From assembly GCA_015234425.1 (NCBI GenBank), contig JADGNE010000064.1:1-64000 (forward strand): DNA of 64,000 nt. The letters run 5' to 3'. The position numbers and the translations under genes are program-made. This stretch comes from Devosia sp. Lineage in GTDB: Bacteria > Pseudomonadota > Alphaproteobacteria > Rhizobiales > Devosiaceae. The notes below the pieces were generated by a model. It saw only the letters and a program-made list of their open reading frames with translations. It was not told the origin of the DNA and did not search any database. Position 1 is the first letter of the stretch. Every line of letters starts with the position of its first letter. Below are positions 26,764 through 34,857 of the stretch, in pieces.

Positions 26764-27701
26764 GCGCGTTTGCCCTTTCCGCCGAATTCAAGATAAGCCC
26801 ACGGGATCATGATGATCATCACCGTCAGCAGCATCATGGTGGCAGCGGCCAGCGCCTGGCCGATATTGCCGCCGGAGAACATGTAGTTGACGACGTATTT
26901 GGCCGGCACTTCGGACGAGATGCCCGGGCCGCCATTGGTGAGCGCCACGACCAGATCGTAGAGACGGACAATGCCCGAGCCGATCAGCACCACGGCGGTG
27001 ACGAGCACGCCGCGCATCATCGGCAGGACGATGGAGAGATAGGTGCGCCAGGTGGGGATGCCGTCAACGCGTGCGGCCTTCCAGATTTCTTCATCAACGC
27101 CGCGAAGACCGGCGAGCATCAGGATCATGCAGAAGCCGACGCCTTGCCATAGACCGGCAATGAGCAGCGCAAACAGCACCATGCGCGGATTGGAAATCCA
27201 GTCGAAGGTGAAGCTTTCCCAGCCCAGATTGCGCATCGCACCCTGAAGGCCGAGCGTCGGGTTCATGATCCACTGCCAGACAAGGCCGGTGACGATGAAC
27301 GAGAGGGCAAAGGGGTAGAGCATGATGGTGCGGAAGGCGCTTTCGAAGCGGATCTTCTGGTCCATCAGCACGGCAAGCAGGAAGCCCAGACCCAGCGTCA
27401 ACACCAGACTCATGGCGCCATAGGTGATCAGATTGGTGACCGAGATGTTCCAGCGATTGGTGGTGAACAGCCGCTCATACTGGTCGAAACCGACGAACTT
27501 GCCGGTCGGCAGGAGCTTGGAGTTGGTGAAGGAGTAATAGATCGTCCAGATCGTGCACCCGACGAAGACGACGAGAACAGTCGCCATCATGGGCAGCGCC
27601 GCGATTTTGGCGGGCAGGTTTTTCAGGAAGGTTTTTTGCAGGAGGCCAGGCCGAGCGACGTCGCGAGCCTCCTCCCCCGATTTAACGGCAATGTCCGCCA
27701 T
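26760..27701 (-). CDS. sugar ABC importer permease (MalF type)
   Basis: About 313 aa. The coupling loop is DEEIWKAARVDGIPTWRTYL near residue 225. ATG 27701 is preceded by a strong GGAGAG site; the frame is open to 27779 but that stretch has no homology and carries the hairpin. It pairs with the MalG-type permease. Confidence 0.9.
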   Translation of the reverse strand: MADIAVKSGEEARDVARPGLLQKTFLKNLPAKIAALPMMATVLVVFVGCTIWTIYYSFTNSKLLPTGKFVGFDQYERLFTTNRWNISVTNLITYGAMSLVLTLGLGFLLAVLMDQKIRFESAFRTIMLYPFALSFIVTGLVWQWIMNPTLGLQGAMRNLGWESFTFDWISNPRMVLFALLIAGLWQGVGFCMILMLAGLRGVDEEIWKAARVDGIPTWRTYLSIVLPMMRGVLVTAVVLIGSGIVRLYDLVVALTNGGPGISSEVPAKYVVNYMFSGGNIGQALAAATMMLLTVMIIMIPWAYLEFGGKGKRA

Positions 27702-27721
27702 AAACTTCTCTCCATTGAGAA

Positions 27722-27751
27722 GGTGGTCGATCTCCGGGGAGACCGACCACC
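27722..27751 (-). other. strong hairpin after the sugar-binding-protein gene
   Basis: GGTGGTCG (27722-27729) pairs with CGACCACC (27744-27751), and after one mismatch TCTCC pairs with GGAGA around a two-base GG tip. It lies between the binding protein stop and the first permease start, the usual place for an mRNA-stabilising or attenuating element. Confidence 0.65.
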
Positions 27752-27794
27752 GCTTTTTGGAATGAGAACTGAGCCTCATTCAACCCAGGCTAAA

Positions 27795-29036
27795 TCAGTC
27801 AGCCTGAGCGATGATCTCGGCGCGGCGCTCGATGTAGTCATCAACGGTGACGTTTTCGTCAGCGAAGAACTCGAGATCGAGATCCTGGAGCTGCTGCTGG
27901 GTGTCGCTCGAGAGCGAGGAGTCACCCGATGGCAGCAGGCCGTTGCCGAGCAGATCAAGAGCCTTGGTCATGCAGGCATTGGCGCCCGACAGGTCGATGT
28001 CGGTGCGGATCGGCATGGAGCCCTTGACCATGTTGAACTTAAGCTGGGCTTCCGGCGAGATCAGGATACGGGCAAGATCAGCCTGAGCCTGAAGCACGGC
28101 CGGATCTGTGCCTTCCGGAAGCTTGGGGAAGTAGAAGCTGTCGCCACCGCCGGTCAGCTGATCGCCAACGCCGAGTGCCGGCAGACATTCATAGTCTTCG
28201 CCCGGGACGCCGCCTGCAATCTGCAGGTCGCCAGCAAGCCAGTCGCCGTGGATGTTGGCGGCGGCAGTGCCTTCGAGCAGCTGGGTACCAACGTCACCGA
28301 AGGACGGCACCATGGTCTCAGGCGAAGTCACCTTGCGCAGGGCGTCGAGAGCTTCTGCAACCTTGCGGAATTCCGGCCCGCGAACGGCTTCCGGATCCTT
28401 GTCGGTGTTGATGCGCTTGACGAGGTCGGCGCCGCCGATGCCGTTCATGAGAACGCCCGGGATGCCGTTGATCGGCCAGCCGGTGGCGAGACCGAACGGC
28501 AGGATGCCGGCTTCCTGCAGAGCAGGCCAGGAGGCTACATACTCATCCCAATTGGTCGGGACGGGCTGGCCGATCTTTTCATAGGCAGCAGTGGAGAGCC
28601 ACAGCCAGTCCCACGAGTGGATGTTGATCGGCAGGCAGTAGAGACCGCCTTCGTAGCGGCACGGGTCGAGCAGGGACTGGTCAACGTAGAAGCTGTCGAT
28701 GTCGAGATCGGCAACAACGTCGGTCAGGTCGCGCATGAGGCCGGCCTGGATGAGTTCTTCGGCGTCGCGGCCGGTATTCATCTGCGTGGCACCCATCGGG
28801 TTGCCACCAATGATGCGGCTGATGATGACGGGGTTCGCGCCAGTGCCCGAGCCGGCCAGGGCGCTATCGACCCAGGTATTGCCGGTTTCGGCTTCGAAGA
28901 TCTTGGCGAATTCGGCGATAGCGGCAGCTTCACCAGCAGACGTCCACCAGTGGGTCACTTCGAGATCGACTGCATAGGCTGAAGTCGAGCCGAGCAGCGC
29001 AGTTGCCATGGCGGCAACTACTGCAAACTTCTTCAT
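27795..29036 (-). CDS. sugar ABC importer binding protein (glucose/mannose GtsA-like)
   Basis: 413 aa with signal peptide MKKFAVVAAMATALLGSTSA ending YAVD. The mature start VDLEVTHWWTSAGEAAAIAE and CRYEGGLYCLPINIHSWDWL (two cysteines) match the GtsA-type glucose/mannose binding proteins of solute-binding family 1. First gene of the leftward sugar operon, under two LacI-type operators. The ligand could be glucose, a glucoside or another hexose derivative. Confidence 0.88.
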   Translation of the reverse strand: MKKFAVVAAMATALLGSTSAYAVDLEVTHWWTSAGEAAAIAEFAKIFEAETGNTWVDSALAGSGTGANPVIISRIIGGNPMGATQMNTGRDAEELIQAGLMRDLTDVVADLDIDSFYVDQSLLDPCRYEGGLYCLPINIHSWDWLWLSTAAYEKIGQPVPTNWDEYVASWPALQEAGILPFGLATGWPINGIPGVLMNGIGGADLVKRINTDKDPEAVRGPEFRKVAEALDALRKVTSPETMVPSFGDVGTQLLEGTAAANIHGDWLAGDLQIAGGVPGEDYECLPALGVGDQLTGGGDSFYFPKLPEGTDPAVLQAQADLARILISPEAQLKFNMVKGSMPIRTDIDLSGANACMTKALDLLGNGLLPSGDSSLSSDTQQQLQDLDLEFFADENVTVDDYIERRAEIIAQAD

Positions 29037-29135
29037 AGATATGTCCTCCCAACGAACACGTAGGGGCCTCCGCCCCAGTCATGCCGCCAGCCGCGAGGTT
29101 GCCTTCTTTGATCGAGACATCCCAGGCCGGCCGCG

Positions 29136-29149
29136 TGTAATCGATTGCA
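29136..29149. promoter_or_regulatory. LacI-family operator 1
   Basis: TGTAATCGATTGCA fits the LacI/GalR consensus TGNAANCGNTTNCA at every fixed position. It lies between the divergent binding-protein gene and the lacI gene at 29248. Confidence 0.75.
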
Positions 29150-29167
29150 ATTGACCAAAAAGCCCAG

Positions 29168-29181
29168 TGCAATCGATTTCA
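29168..29181. promoter_or_regulatory. LacI-family operator 2
   Basis: TGCAATCGATTTCA also fits the same consensus perfectly. Its centre is 32 bases from operator 1, three helical turns, so two dimers could bind on the same face of the DNA. Confidence 0.75.
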
Positions 29182-29247
29182 GGAGTTTCATACAGGACTT
29201 GCGGACCTGTCAAGATCGTTTTAGACCCTTTGAAGAATTGACAGCGA

Positions 29248-30327
29248 ATGGAGGCGCTGGCTCACGTGCAAGAACCAAGAAAAACGCCGACAATCCAAGA
29301 CGTTGCGCGTTTTGCGAAAGTCTCTACAGCAACAGTGAGCCGCGCCCTGTCCGCCCCCGGCAAGGTGAGCGAGGCAACGCGCGCCCGGGTTTCGGAAGCC
29401 GTTCGTGTAACCGGTTACACCCTCAACCAGACCGCCCGCTCGCTACGACGGCGCAGTGCCAAGGCGATCCTTGTCGCCCTGCCCGACATCCGCAATCCGT
29501 TCTTCTCGTCCATCCTCGACGCGATCGAACGCGAGGCGGCTTCGCGCGGCTATGGCGTGCTGGTGATCAACCTTTATTTCGGCCGCCAAACCATCGCACG
29601 GCTGCAGGATTTCCTGCTTTCAAACCGGGCTGACGGGCTGCTTTTGCTCGATGGCTCGATCGAGGCGGCGCAGTTGCAATTGCTGCGCGACCAAGCGGCC
29701 GTGGTGCCGGTGGTCCTGGCCTGCGAGGAAATCCCGAAATCGGGTTTTCACATGGTGCTGACCGACAATATCGAAGCGGCTGAGCGGGCGACTCGCCACC
29801 TCATAGACCTCGGCCATACCCGAATCGGCCACCTGCTCGGACCGGAGCAGAATATTGTTTCGCGAGAGCGTCATAGCGGTTTCAACCGGGCGCTCGAAAA
29901 GGCTGGACTCGTGCAGCGTCCCGACTGGTGCCTGCGCGGCAATTTCGAGATGGAAACGGGCTATGCGGCAGCGGCGCAATTCCTGTCGCTGCCCGATCGG
30001 CCCACGGCATTTTTTGCGGCCAATGATGAATCAGCGATCGGGTTTCTCTCCGGCCTGCGCCAGCACGGCGTCAGTTGTCCGCGCGATATTTCCATCATCG
30101 GCTTCGACGATCTGGGCGTGACCCCGCATATCGATCCGCCGCTCACCACCATGCGACAGCCGCGCGAAATGCTTGGGCGGATGGCTGCCGAGGCGCTGAT
30201 CGACATGATCGAGGGACCGGCAAACCGGGAAAAGCCGCTGCGCGTGGTGCTGCGGAGCGAGCTGGTGGTGCGCGAAAGCACGGGACGCCCACGGACAGTG
30301 AACGCGGAAACAGCTCCCCTGCCCTGA
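29248..30327 (+). CDS. LacI-family transcriptional regulator 1
   Basis: 359 aa. The helix-turn-helix at residues 14-36 reads TIQDVARFAKVSTATVSRAL and the hinge helix follows with NQTARSLRRRSA. The periplasmic-binding-like effector domain ends with IIGFDDLGVTPHIDPPLTTM. It is divergent from the sugar operon and two perfect LacI-type palindromes lie between them, so it most likely represses that operon until its sugar ligand binds. Start at 29248 (ATG); an internal start is possible because the HTH begins late. Confidence 0.9.
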   Translation: MEALAHVQEPRKTPTIQDVARFAKVSTATVSRALSAPGKVSEATRARVSEAVRVTGYTLNQTARSLRRRSAKAILVALPDIRNPFFSSILDAIEREAASRGYGVLVINLYFGRQTIARLQDFLLSNRADGLLLLDGSIEAAQLQLLRDQAAVVPVVLACEEIPKSGFHMVLTDNIEAAERATRHLIDLGHTRIGHLLGPEQNIVSRERHSGFNRALEKAGLVQRPDWCLRGNFEMETGYAAAAQFLSLPDRPTAFFAANDESAIGFLSGLRQHGVSCPRDISIIGFDDLGVTPHIDPPLTTMRQPREMLGRMAAEALIDMIEGPANREKPLRVVLRSELVVRESTGRPRTVNAETAPLP

Positions 30328-30404
30328 CCCAATGCACTGGATTTTCCGTGCGAAACGGAAGGTGTTAATGCGCCTCTCTTTGTCGCGTTTTTGGGGCGCA
30401 AAAC

Positions 30405-30427
30405 CGTTTCCCCTTTTGAGGGAAACG
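30405..30427 (+). terminator. hairpin between lacI and tRNA-Arg
   Basis: CGTTTCCC (30405-30412) and GGGAAACG (30420-30427) pair perfectly over a CTTTTGA loop. No T tract follows. It could end the lacI transcript. Confidence 0.45.
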
Positions 30428-30446
30428 CTCTAAAGGGAGGGCACGC

Positions 30447-30523
30447 GGTCCCGTAGCTCAGCTGGATAGAGCAGCAGCCTTCTAAGCTGTTGGTCACAGG
30501 TTCGAATCCTGTCGGGATCGCCA
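30447..30523 (+). tRNA. tRNA-Arg (TCT)
   Basis: A 77-base cloverleaf: acceptor GGTCCCG pairs with CGGGATC (one G-T), D arm GCTC/GAGC, anticodon loop CTTCTAA giving TCT, T arm ACAGG/CCTGT, discriminator G and encoded CCA. Confidence 0.97.
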
Positions 30524-30568
30524 ACTCTCTCCTTTAGTGCACGTCGCCAGACCTGATGCTGGCGTAGG

Positions 30569-31783
30569 TCAGACAAACCAGATCCCGTTGCTCACTTCAT
30601 CGGCCACGTTGGCCTTATTCTCCCCGCTTTCGGAGAACCCGATCAACATGTCGGCTCTTGAGAGCCCTTCGCTGAGCTGTCCTACCCAGTAGACATAGCC
30701 TTCGGCATCCGCATCGCGATTGAGCACGTTCGCATAAAGCAAGTCGGTGAATTCCCTGTCTGATGCAGTGGCGCCATAAAGGGAGCGGAATTCGGACGAG
30801 CCAATGAAATTGCGGGCGATCTCCTGAAGCGTCGACCCACCGTCCTTTTCTACAATCCAGTAGCCCAGGCCGCTGACATCCGGCGCCCGGTCAAAGGCTG
30901 CCTGATAGAGCCGGTATGCCTGACCGGCATTTCCGTCGATATCGAAGGCCAGTGTTCCGTCGAGCAGCCGGACACGCTCAATATCGGTCAGCGTGAGACA
31001 CTCGACGTTGCCGAACTGCAGGGTGATGGAGTCGCCATAAAAGGACAGATCGACAAGATCGAACTTTCTATAGCCACGCTCGACCGTATCGAGGCCATCG
31101 GCCGATCCAGCCATAGTGTTGACGACACCAGTGAAATCGGATGAGGGATCAAGGAACTGATCCTGCGAGGAAGCGCCCCAGAATGTGCCGGAGAGCTTGT
31201 CGCCGCTCAAGGCCAGCGGCTTGAAAGACTGGCTGGAAATATCAAACTCGACCACTGAGCGATTGTAGAAACCGAACAGGTCGGTCGCCGTCTTTGCCAG
31301 GCCAAAAAGGCTATTCGGGGTACCATCGAACGTTGTTGACTGCCCCCCACCATGCAAGTTCAGCGTTACAAGATCGCCGTTGTTCGCCGAGACAATGACA
31401 TCGTCTCGAATGACATAGATGTCACCGGCAGAGGTCGAGGAAAACCGACCAACCACACTGGTGGACTGGCTGGCGATATCGATCTGATAGAGATTACTGC
31501 CACCGGCCGCAAACAACCGTCCATCGCCTGAAAACTCAAGCGCGTTAATGTTTGACGCCGAGAAGCCCAGCACCAGATTTTCGGCAACAGAATTTTCGCT
31601 GAGCGTCAGCCTGTAAAGGCCACTGAACGTTGATCCGTAAATTGCGCCGGAAGGATCGACAGCAATATCGGTGTAGGTATTTCGGGTCCTTGATATGACA
31701 TCAACAACGCCCGTGTTCAGATTTACCGTACCCAACTCGCCTGCGGACGAAACAAAATACGCAATCAAGCTGACCCCTCCCAT
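30569..31783 (-). CDS. beta-propeller-like protein with C-terminal DUF4214
   Basis: 404 aa, no signal peptide. Residues 1-200 contain repeated strands such as YTDIAVDPSGAIYGSTFSGL and INALEFSGDGRLFAAGGSNL, like a PQQ/NHL-type propeller. Residues about 285-395 contain the DUF4214 pattern AYRLYQAAFDRAPDVSGLGY and LLYANVLNRDADAEGYVYWV, common in extracellular or S-layer-associated proteins. Lack of a signal peptide suggests Type I secretion (inference). ATG 31783 is listed; a TTG at 31768 has a better-spaced GGAGGGG site and may be the true start. The gene is monocistronic. Confidence 0.75.
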   Translation of the reverse strand: MGGVSLIAYFVSSAGELGTVNLNTGVVDVISRTRNTYTDIAVDPSGAIYGSTFSGLYRLTLSENSVAENLVLGFSASNINALEFSGDGRLFAAGGSNLYQIDIASQSTSVVGRFSSTSAGDIYVIRDDVIVSANNGDLVTLNLHGGGQSTTFDGTPNSLFGLAKTATDLFGFYNRSVVEFDISSQSFKPLALSGDKLSGTFWGASSQDQFLDPSSDFTGVVNTMAGSADGLDTVERGYRKFDLVDLSFYGDSITLQFGNVECLTLTDIERVRLLDGTLAFDIDGNAGQAYRLYQAAFDRAPDVSGLGYWIVEKDGGSTLQEIARNFIGSSEFRSLYGATASDREFTDLLYANVLNRDADAEGYVYWVGQLSEGLSRADMLIGFSESGENKANVADEVSNGIWFV

Positions 31784-31876
31784 ACAAATCCAACAGGAAC
31801 TCTCCTGCCTTCAGTTACCTCTGACAATCCTTGCAGAATAGCGCCCGCAATCCCTGTAATGTAATTATTGACTTTA

Positions 31877-32206
31877 ATGAATTTTCGACCAAAAGGTCCG
31901 ACAGGCCAAGGGATTTCCGCCTTAGATTTCGAAGATCCATCTGGAAAGCAGATTGCCGCCTGCGTTCCTGTCCTTGGCCGCCTGGACGATTGCCGTTCCT
32001 TGATCGGCACCGTTACGCGACCTTGGGGTCGCTCTCACCACGGCCTGTTTCACCACCCCATCGCGGAACGGATTGCTCCCCTTACCGCGCTCGCGCCCGG
32101 TTTGAGCAAGTTCATTCTATTTCAGCCGGGCTCAAGAGCGGGGTTTTCCAAGAATCTGGGCAAGATTGGGGCGCCATGCGGCGAAAGCTCGACTGAAGCG
32201 ATCTAG
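31877..32206 (+). CDS. doubtful small hypothetical ORF
   Basis: A 109-codon open frame within the 452-base gap between the DUF4214 gene and the rhodanese gene. Codon use is fairly GC3-rich over the middle, and the protein would contain RLDDCRSLIGTVTRPWGRSH, which I do not recognise. No convincing ribosome site precedes ATG 31877. An overlapping frame from 31831 is also open, so it may be chance. Nothing else is visible in this gap. Confidence 0.25.
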   Translation: MNFRPKGPTGQGISALDFEDPSGKQIAACVPVLGRLDDCRSLIGTVTRPWGRSHHGLFHHPIAERIAPLTALAPGLSKFILFQPGSRAGFSKNLGKIGAPCGESSTEAI

Positions 32207-32235
32207 TATCAGGCAACCTTCGTCAGGAGTTTTCA

Positions 32236-33141
32236 ATGCGTTTCGCACCGATCTTCGCCGCTGCCGTCATGGTTGTCGCAGCCCCCGTCCTTGCCGTTGC
32301 GCAGGACGCCACGCCCCTCGTTACCGCCGAGTGGCTGAAGGCGCAGGCCGGTAACGAAAACCTCAAGATCATCGATATCCGTGACAATATCGAAGGCACC
32401 GATCTCGGCGACCTTCCCTATATCGCCAATGCTGCCGTGGCTCCCTATGCATCTGCCGGCTGGCGCGTCGAGGTTCAGGGCGTTCCGGCCCAGATCCCGG
32501 CGCCCGAGCAGATTGCCGAGCTGATCGGCAGCCTCGGCGTTGACGGCGACGACCACGTGGTGATCGTGCCATGGGGCACGGACTCCTCGGAGTTTGGTGG
32601 CGCGACCCGCGTCTACTGGACTTTCAAATATCTCGGCCATGACGCCGTTTCCATTCTCGACGGGGGCTGGCGCCAGTATGACGCCCAAGGCGGCGAGCGC
32701 GTTGCCGAACCGGCAGCCGTGGCTGCGGCTGAATTCCCGGTGACGCTGCGTCCCGAGCTGCGCGCCACTACGGCGGATGTGGAAGCCGCGCTGGCCTCCG
32801 GCGTCAAGCTCGTCGACGGTCGCCCCGAAGCGCAGTTCCTCGGCCAGTCCAAGAGCCCGATCGTGCGCATCGAAGGCACCATTCCGGGCGCCGTCAACCT
32901 GCCCCACTCCACCGTTTACAGCGCCGAATACGCCAGCTTTGCGCTGCCGGAAACCGTTGCGACCCTGACCCAGGCGCTTGGCCTTGCCGCCGATGAAGAA
33001 AACATCGTTTTCTGCAACACCGGCCACTGGGCATCGATCATCTGGTTTGCCCTGCATGAAGTCGGCGGCAACGAGAAGACTGCCATGTACGATGGCTCGA
33101 TGGCCGAATGGGCCGCCGATCCGTCCCGCCCGATCCAGTAA
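32236..33141 (+). CDS. periplasmic tandem-rhodanese sulfurtransferase
   Basis: 301 aa with a signal peptide ending AVAQ. Two rhodanese domains are visible. The N-terminal one (LKIIDIRDN, then SILDGGWRQYD) lacks a catalytic cysteine, having PWGTDSSEFG at that place. The C-terminal one (VKLVDGRPEAQF) has the active Cys260 in VFCNTGHWASIIW. This is thiosulfate/3-mercaptopyruvate sulfurtransferase architecture working in the periplasm. It precedes a thiosulfate-permease-like gene, so it probably handles persulfide or thiosulfate sulfur. A strong terminator-like hairpin separates the two. Confidence 0.88.
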   Translation: MRFAPIFAAAVMVVAAPVLAVAQDATPLVTAEWLKAQAGNENLKIIDIRDNIEGTDLGDLPYIANAAVAPYASAGWRVEVQGVPAQIPAPEQIAELIGSLGVDGDDHVVIVPWGTDSSEFGGATRVYWTFKYLGHDAVSILDGGWRQYDAQGGERVAEPAAVAAAEFPVTLRPELRATTADVEAALASGVKLVDGRPEAQFLGQSKSPIVRIEGTIPGAVNLPHSTVYSAEYASFALPETVATLTQALGLAADEENIVFCNTGHWASIIWFALHEVGGNEKTAMYDGSMAEWAADPSRPIQ

Positions 33142-33168
33142 TTATCAGCCACAAGCATTTGTCATGAT

Positions 33169-33205
33169 CCCGGCTTTCGCGTTAACTCGCGACAGCCGGG
33201 GTTTT
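33169..33205 (+). terminator. terminator or attenuator between rhodanese and permease genes
   Basis: CCCGGCT (33169-33175) pairs with AGCCGGG (33194-33200) with a nested TCGCG/CGCGA stem, followed by GTTTTC. It looks like an intrinsic terminator. The permease start lies only 18 bases further, so readthrough may control it. Confidence 0.7.
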
Positions 33206-33223
33206 CATTGAGCCTAGATCCAT

Positions 33224-34438
33224 ATGACCGATATATCTGCCGCTGCTCCCAAATTTTTACCGCCGGCCATTCCTGACCGGCTTCCGCTCATCGTCACTGC
33301 CGCCTTCCTGCTGCTGGGCTTTTTCGCTATCACCTGGCTGGTCGACCTGCGTCAGGGCGGGCTGTTCCTGATTGGTGGCGCCATGGGCGCGACGCTCTAT
33401 CACGGCTCGTTCGGCTTTACCGGCGGCTGGAAGCGCATGGTGGTCGAAAAGCGCGGCCGTGGCATGCGGGCACAGATGCTGACCATCGGCGTCGCAGCCC
33501 TTGCCATGATCCCGCTGGTGGCGGCTGGCAATATCGGTGGCCAGTCGATGGTCGCGGCCGCAGGCCCTGTCGGTGTCTCGGTGCTGCTGGGCGCGGCGAT
33601 CTTCGGGCTCGGCATGCAACTGGGCGGCGGTTGTGGCTCGGGCACGCTGTTCACCGTTGGCGGCGGCTCAGCCCGCATGCTGGTGACGCTGGTGTTCTTC
33701 ATTATCGGTGCGCTGGTTGGCACGGCGCATCTGCCGTTCTGGCTCGAGCAGCCCAATATCGGCACGGTGAGCATTGGTGCTGAACTCGGCGTCGGTTTTG
33801 CCATTGCCGTCACCATTGCGGGTCTGGCGCTCGTGGCGCTGATCACCGCGCTGATTGAAAAGCGTGTGCACGGCAATATCGAGGCCGAGCCTGCTCCAGC
33901 GCGTCCAGGCTGGACCTGGATCCTCCGCGGCCCCTGGCCGCTGGTCGGCGCCGGTCTGATGCTGGCGCTGCTCAATGTCGCCACGCTGCTGCTGGCCGGC
34001 CATCCGTGGTCGATCACCTATGGCTTTGGCCTCTGGGGCGCCAAGATTGCCCAGGCTGTCGGCGTCGATGTCGCCAGCTGGGAATTCTGGACCTGGCCGG
34101 CCCAGGCGCAGGCGCTCAATTCGAGCGTGCTGGTCGACACGGTGTCGGTGATGGATTTTGGTCTGGTTCTTGGTGCGGCGCTGGCTGCGGCTATTGCCGG
34201 CAAATTCGCCCCGAAAGCCAAGCTGCCGCTTGGCTCGCTGCTCGCCGCCGTGGTCGGTGGCCTCCTGATGGGCTATGGCGCCCGCCTGTCGTTCGGCTGC
34301 AATATCGGCGCGCTGTTCTCGGGCATCGCTACGGGGAGCCTGCATGGGTGGCTGTGGTTTGCTGCCGCCTTCGTCGGTTCGTTCGGCGGCGTCGCCCTGC
34401 GTCCCGTTTTCGGTCTTGATGGATTTGCCAAGAAATGA
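33224..34438 (+). CDS. YeeE/YedE (TsuA-type) thiosulfate permease
   Basis: 404 aa, about ten membrane helices. It holds the two conserved Gly-Cys motifs of the family: GGGCGSGTLFTVGG (Cys137) and LSFGCNIGALFSGIATGS (Cys359). In the thiosulfate transporter TsuA such cysteines relay thiosulfate through the membrane. ATG 33224 follows the rhodanese terminator; its stop overlaps the next start (ATGA). Together they suggest uptake of thiosulfate or another reduced sulfur compound. Confidence 0.88.
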   Translation: MTDISAAAPKFLPPAIPDRLPLIVTAAFLLLGFFAITWLVDLRQGGLFLIGGAMGATLYHGSFGFTGGWKRMVVEKRGRGMRAQMLTIGVAALAMIPLVAAGNIGGQSMVAAAGPVGVSVLLGAAIFGLGMQLGGGCGSGTLFTVGGGSARMLVTLVFFIIGALVGTAHLPFWLEQPNIGTVSIGAELGVGFAIAVTIAGLALVALITALIEKRVHGNIEAEPAPARPGWTWILRGPWPLVGAGLMLALLNVATLLLAGHPWSITYGFGLWGAKIAQAVGVDVASWEFWTWPAQAQALNSSVLVDTVSVMDFGLVLGAALAAAIAGKFAPKAKLPLGSLLAAVVGGLLMGYGARLSFGCNIGALFSGIATGSLHGWLWFAAAFVGSFGGVALRPVFGLDGFAKK

Positions 34439-34857
34439 GCCAGCGCAACACTCTTCTTTTCGGCGCTGCTCTGCTCGTCACCACTGCCGCCGTTGTCTAT
34501 GACACCGTCGCCAATCCGATCCCGCCGCGCCCCGTCGCGCAGGCCCAGGCCGCTGCCGGCGGCGGCTCGCCCTGCTCTGCCGGTGCGTCGCCGTGTTCGG
34601 CAGGCGCATCCCCATGCGCGGCCGGTGCACCGGTTCGCGCCGCTCCGCCCCCACCGCCAGCCGCTGCCCCATGTGCAGCGGGCGCTCCGGCCCTCGCAGC
34701 TCCGCCGCCGCCCCCGGCGCAGCGGGCCGCTCCACCACCACCGCCGGCACAGCGTCCGGCTCCCGCCGCAGAAGCTCCGGCACTGCAGCCACCGCCGCCG
34801 CCGCCAGCGGTAAAGCCGGCTGGGCAGGAAGCGCCCGATCTGGTGGTCGCGCCCTGA
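34435..34857 (+). CDS. membrane-anchored Pro/Ala/Cys repeat protein, unknown
   Basis: 140 aa. One N-terminal membrane segment (residues 7-22, LLFGAALLVTTAAVVY) precedes a low-complexity tail. Four copies of a [SA]PC[SA]AGA unit lie at 45-51, 52-58, 59-65 and 78-84, placing Cys at 47, 54, 61 (exactly seven apart) and 80. Several PPPPP runs follow to the C-terminus. No family is recognised. It overlaps the permease stop by four bases and the next start, so it is made with both. I infer a periplasmic thiol, persulfide or metal carrier reaching across the cell wall. The high Pro/Ala content means chance coding is possible, but the coupled overlaps argue for a real gene. Confidence 0.7.
   Translation: MSQRNTLLFGAALLVTTAAVVYDTVANPIPPRPVAQAQAAAGGGSPCSAGASPCSAGASPCAAGAPVRAAPPPPPAAAPCAAGAPALAAPPPPPAQRAAPPPPPAQRPAPAAEAPALQPPPPPPAVKPAGQEAPDLVVAP

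Noticed and set aside
22804..26796. A 1330-codon open frame on the plus strand
   Set aside because: It lies antisense to four well-supported genes. GC-rich codon bias keeps such opposite frames open, and the protein has no recognisable domain.
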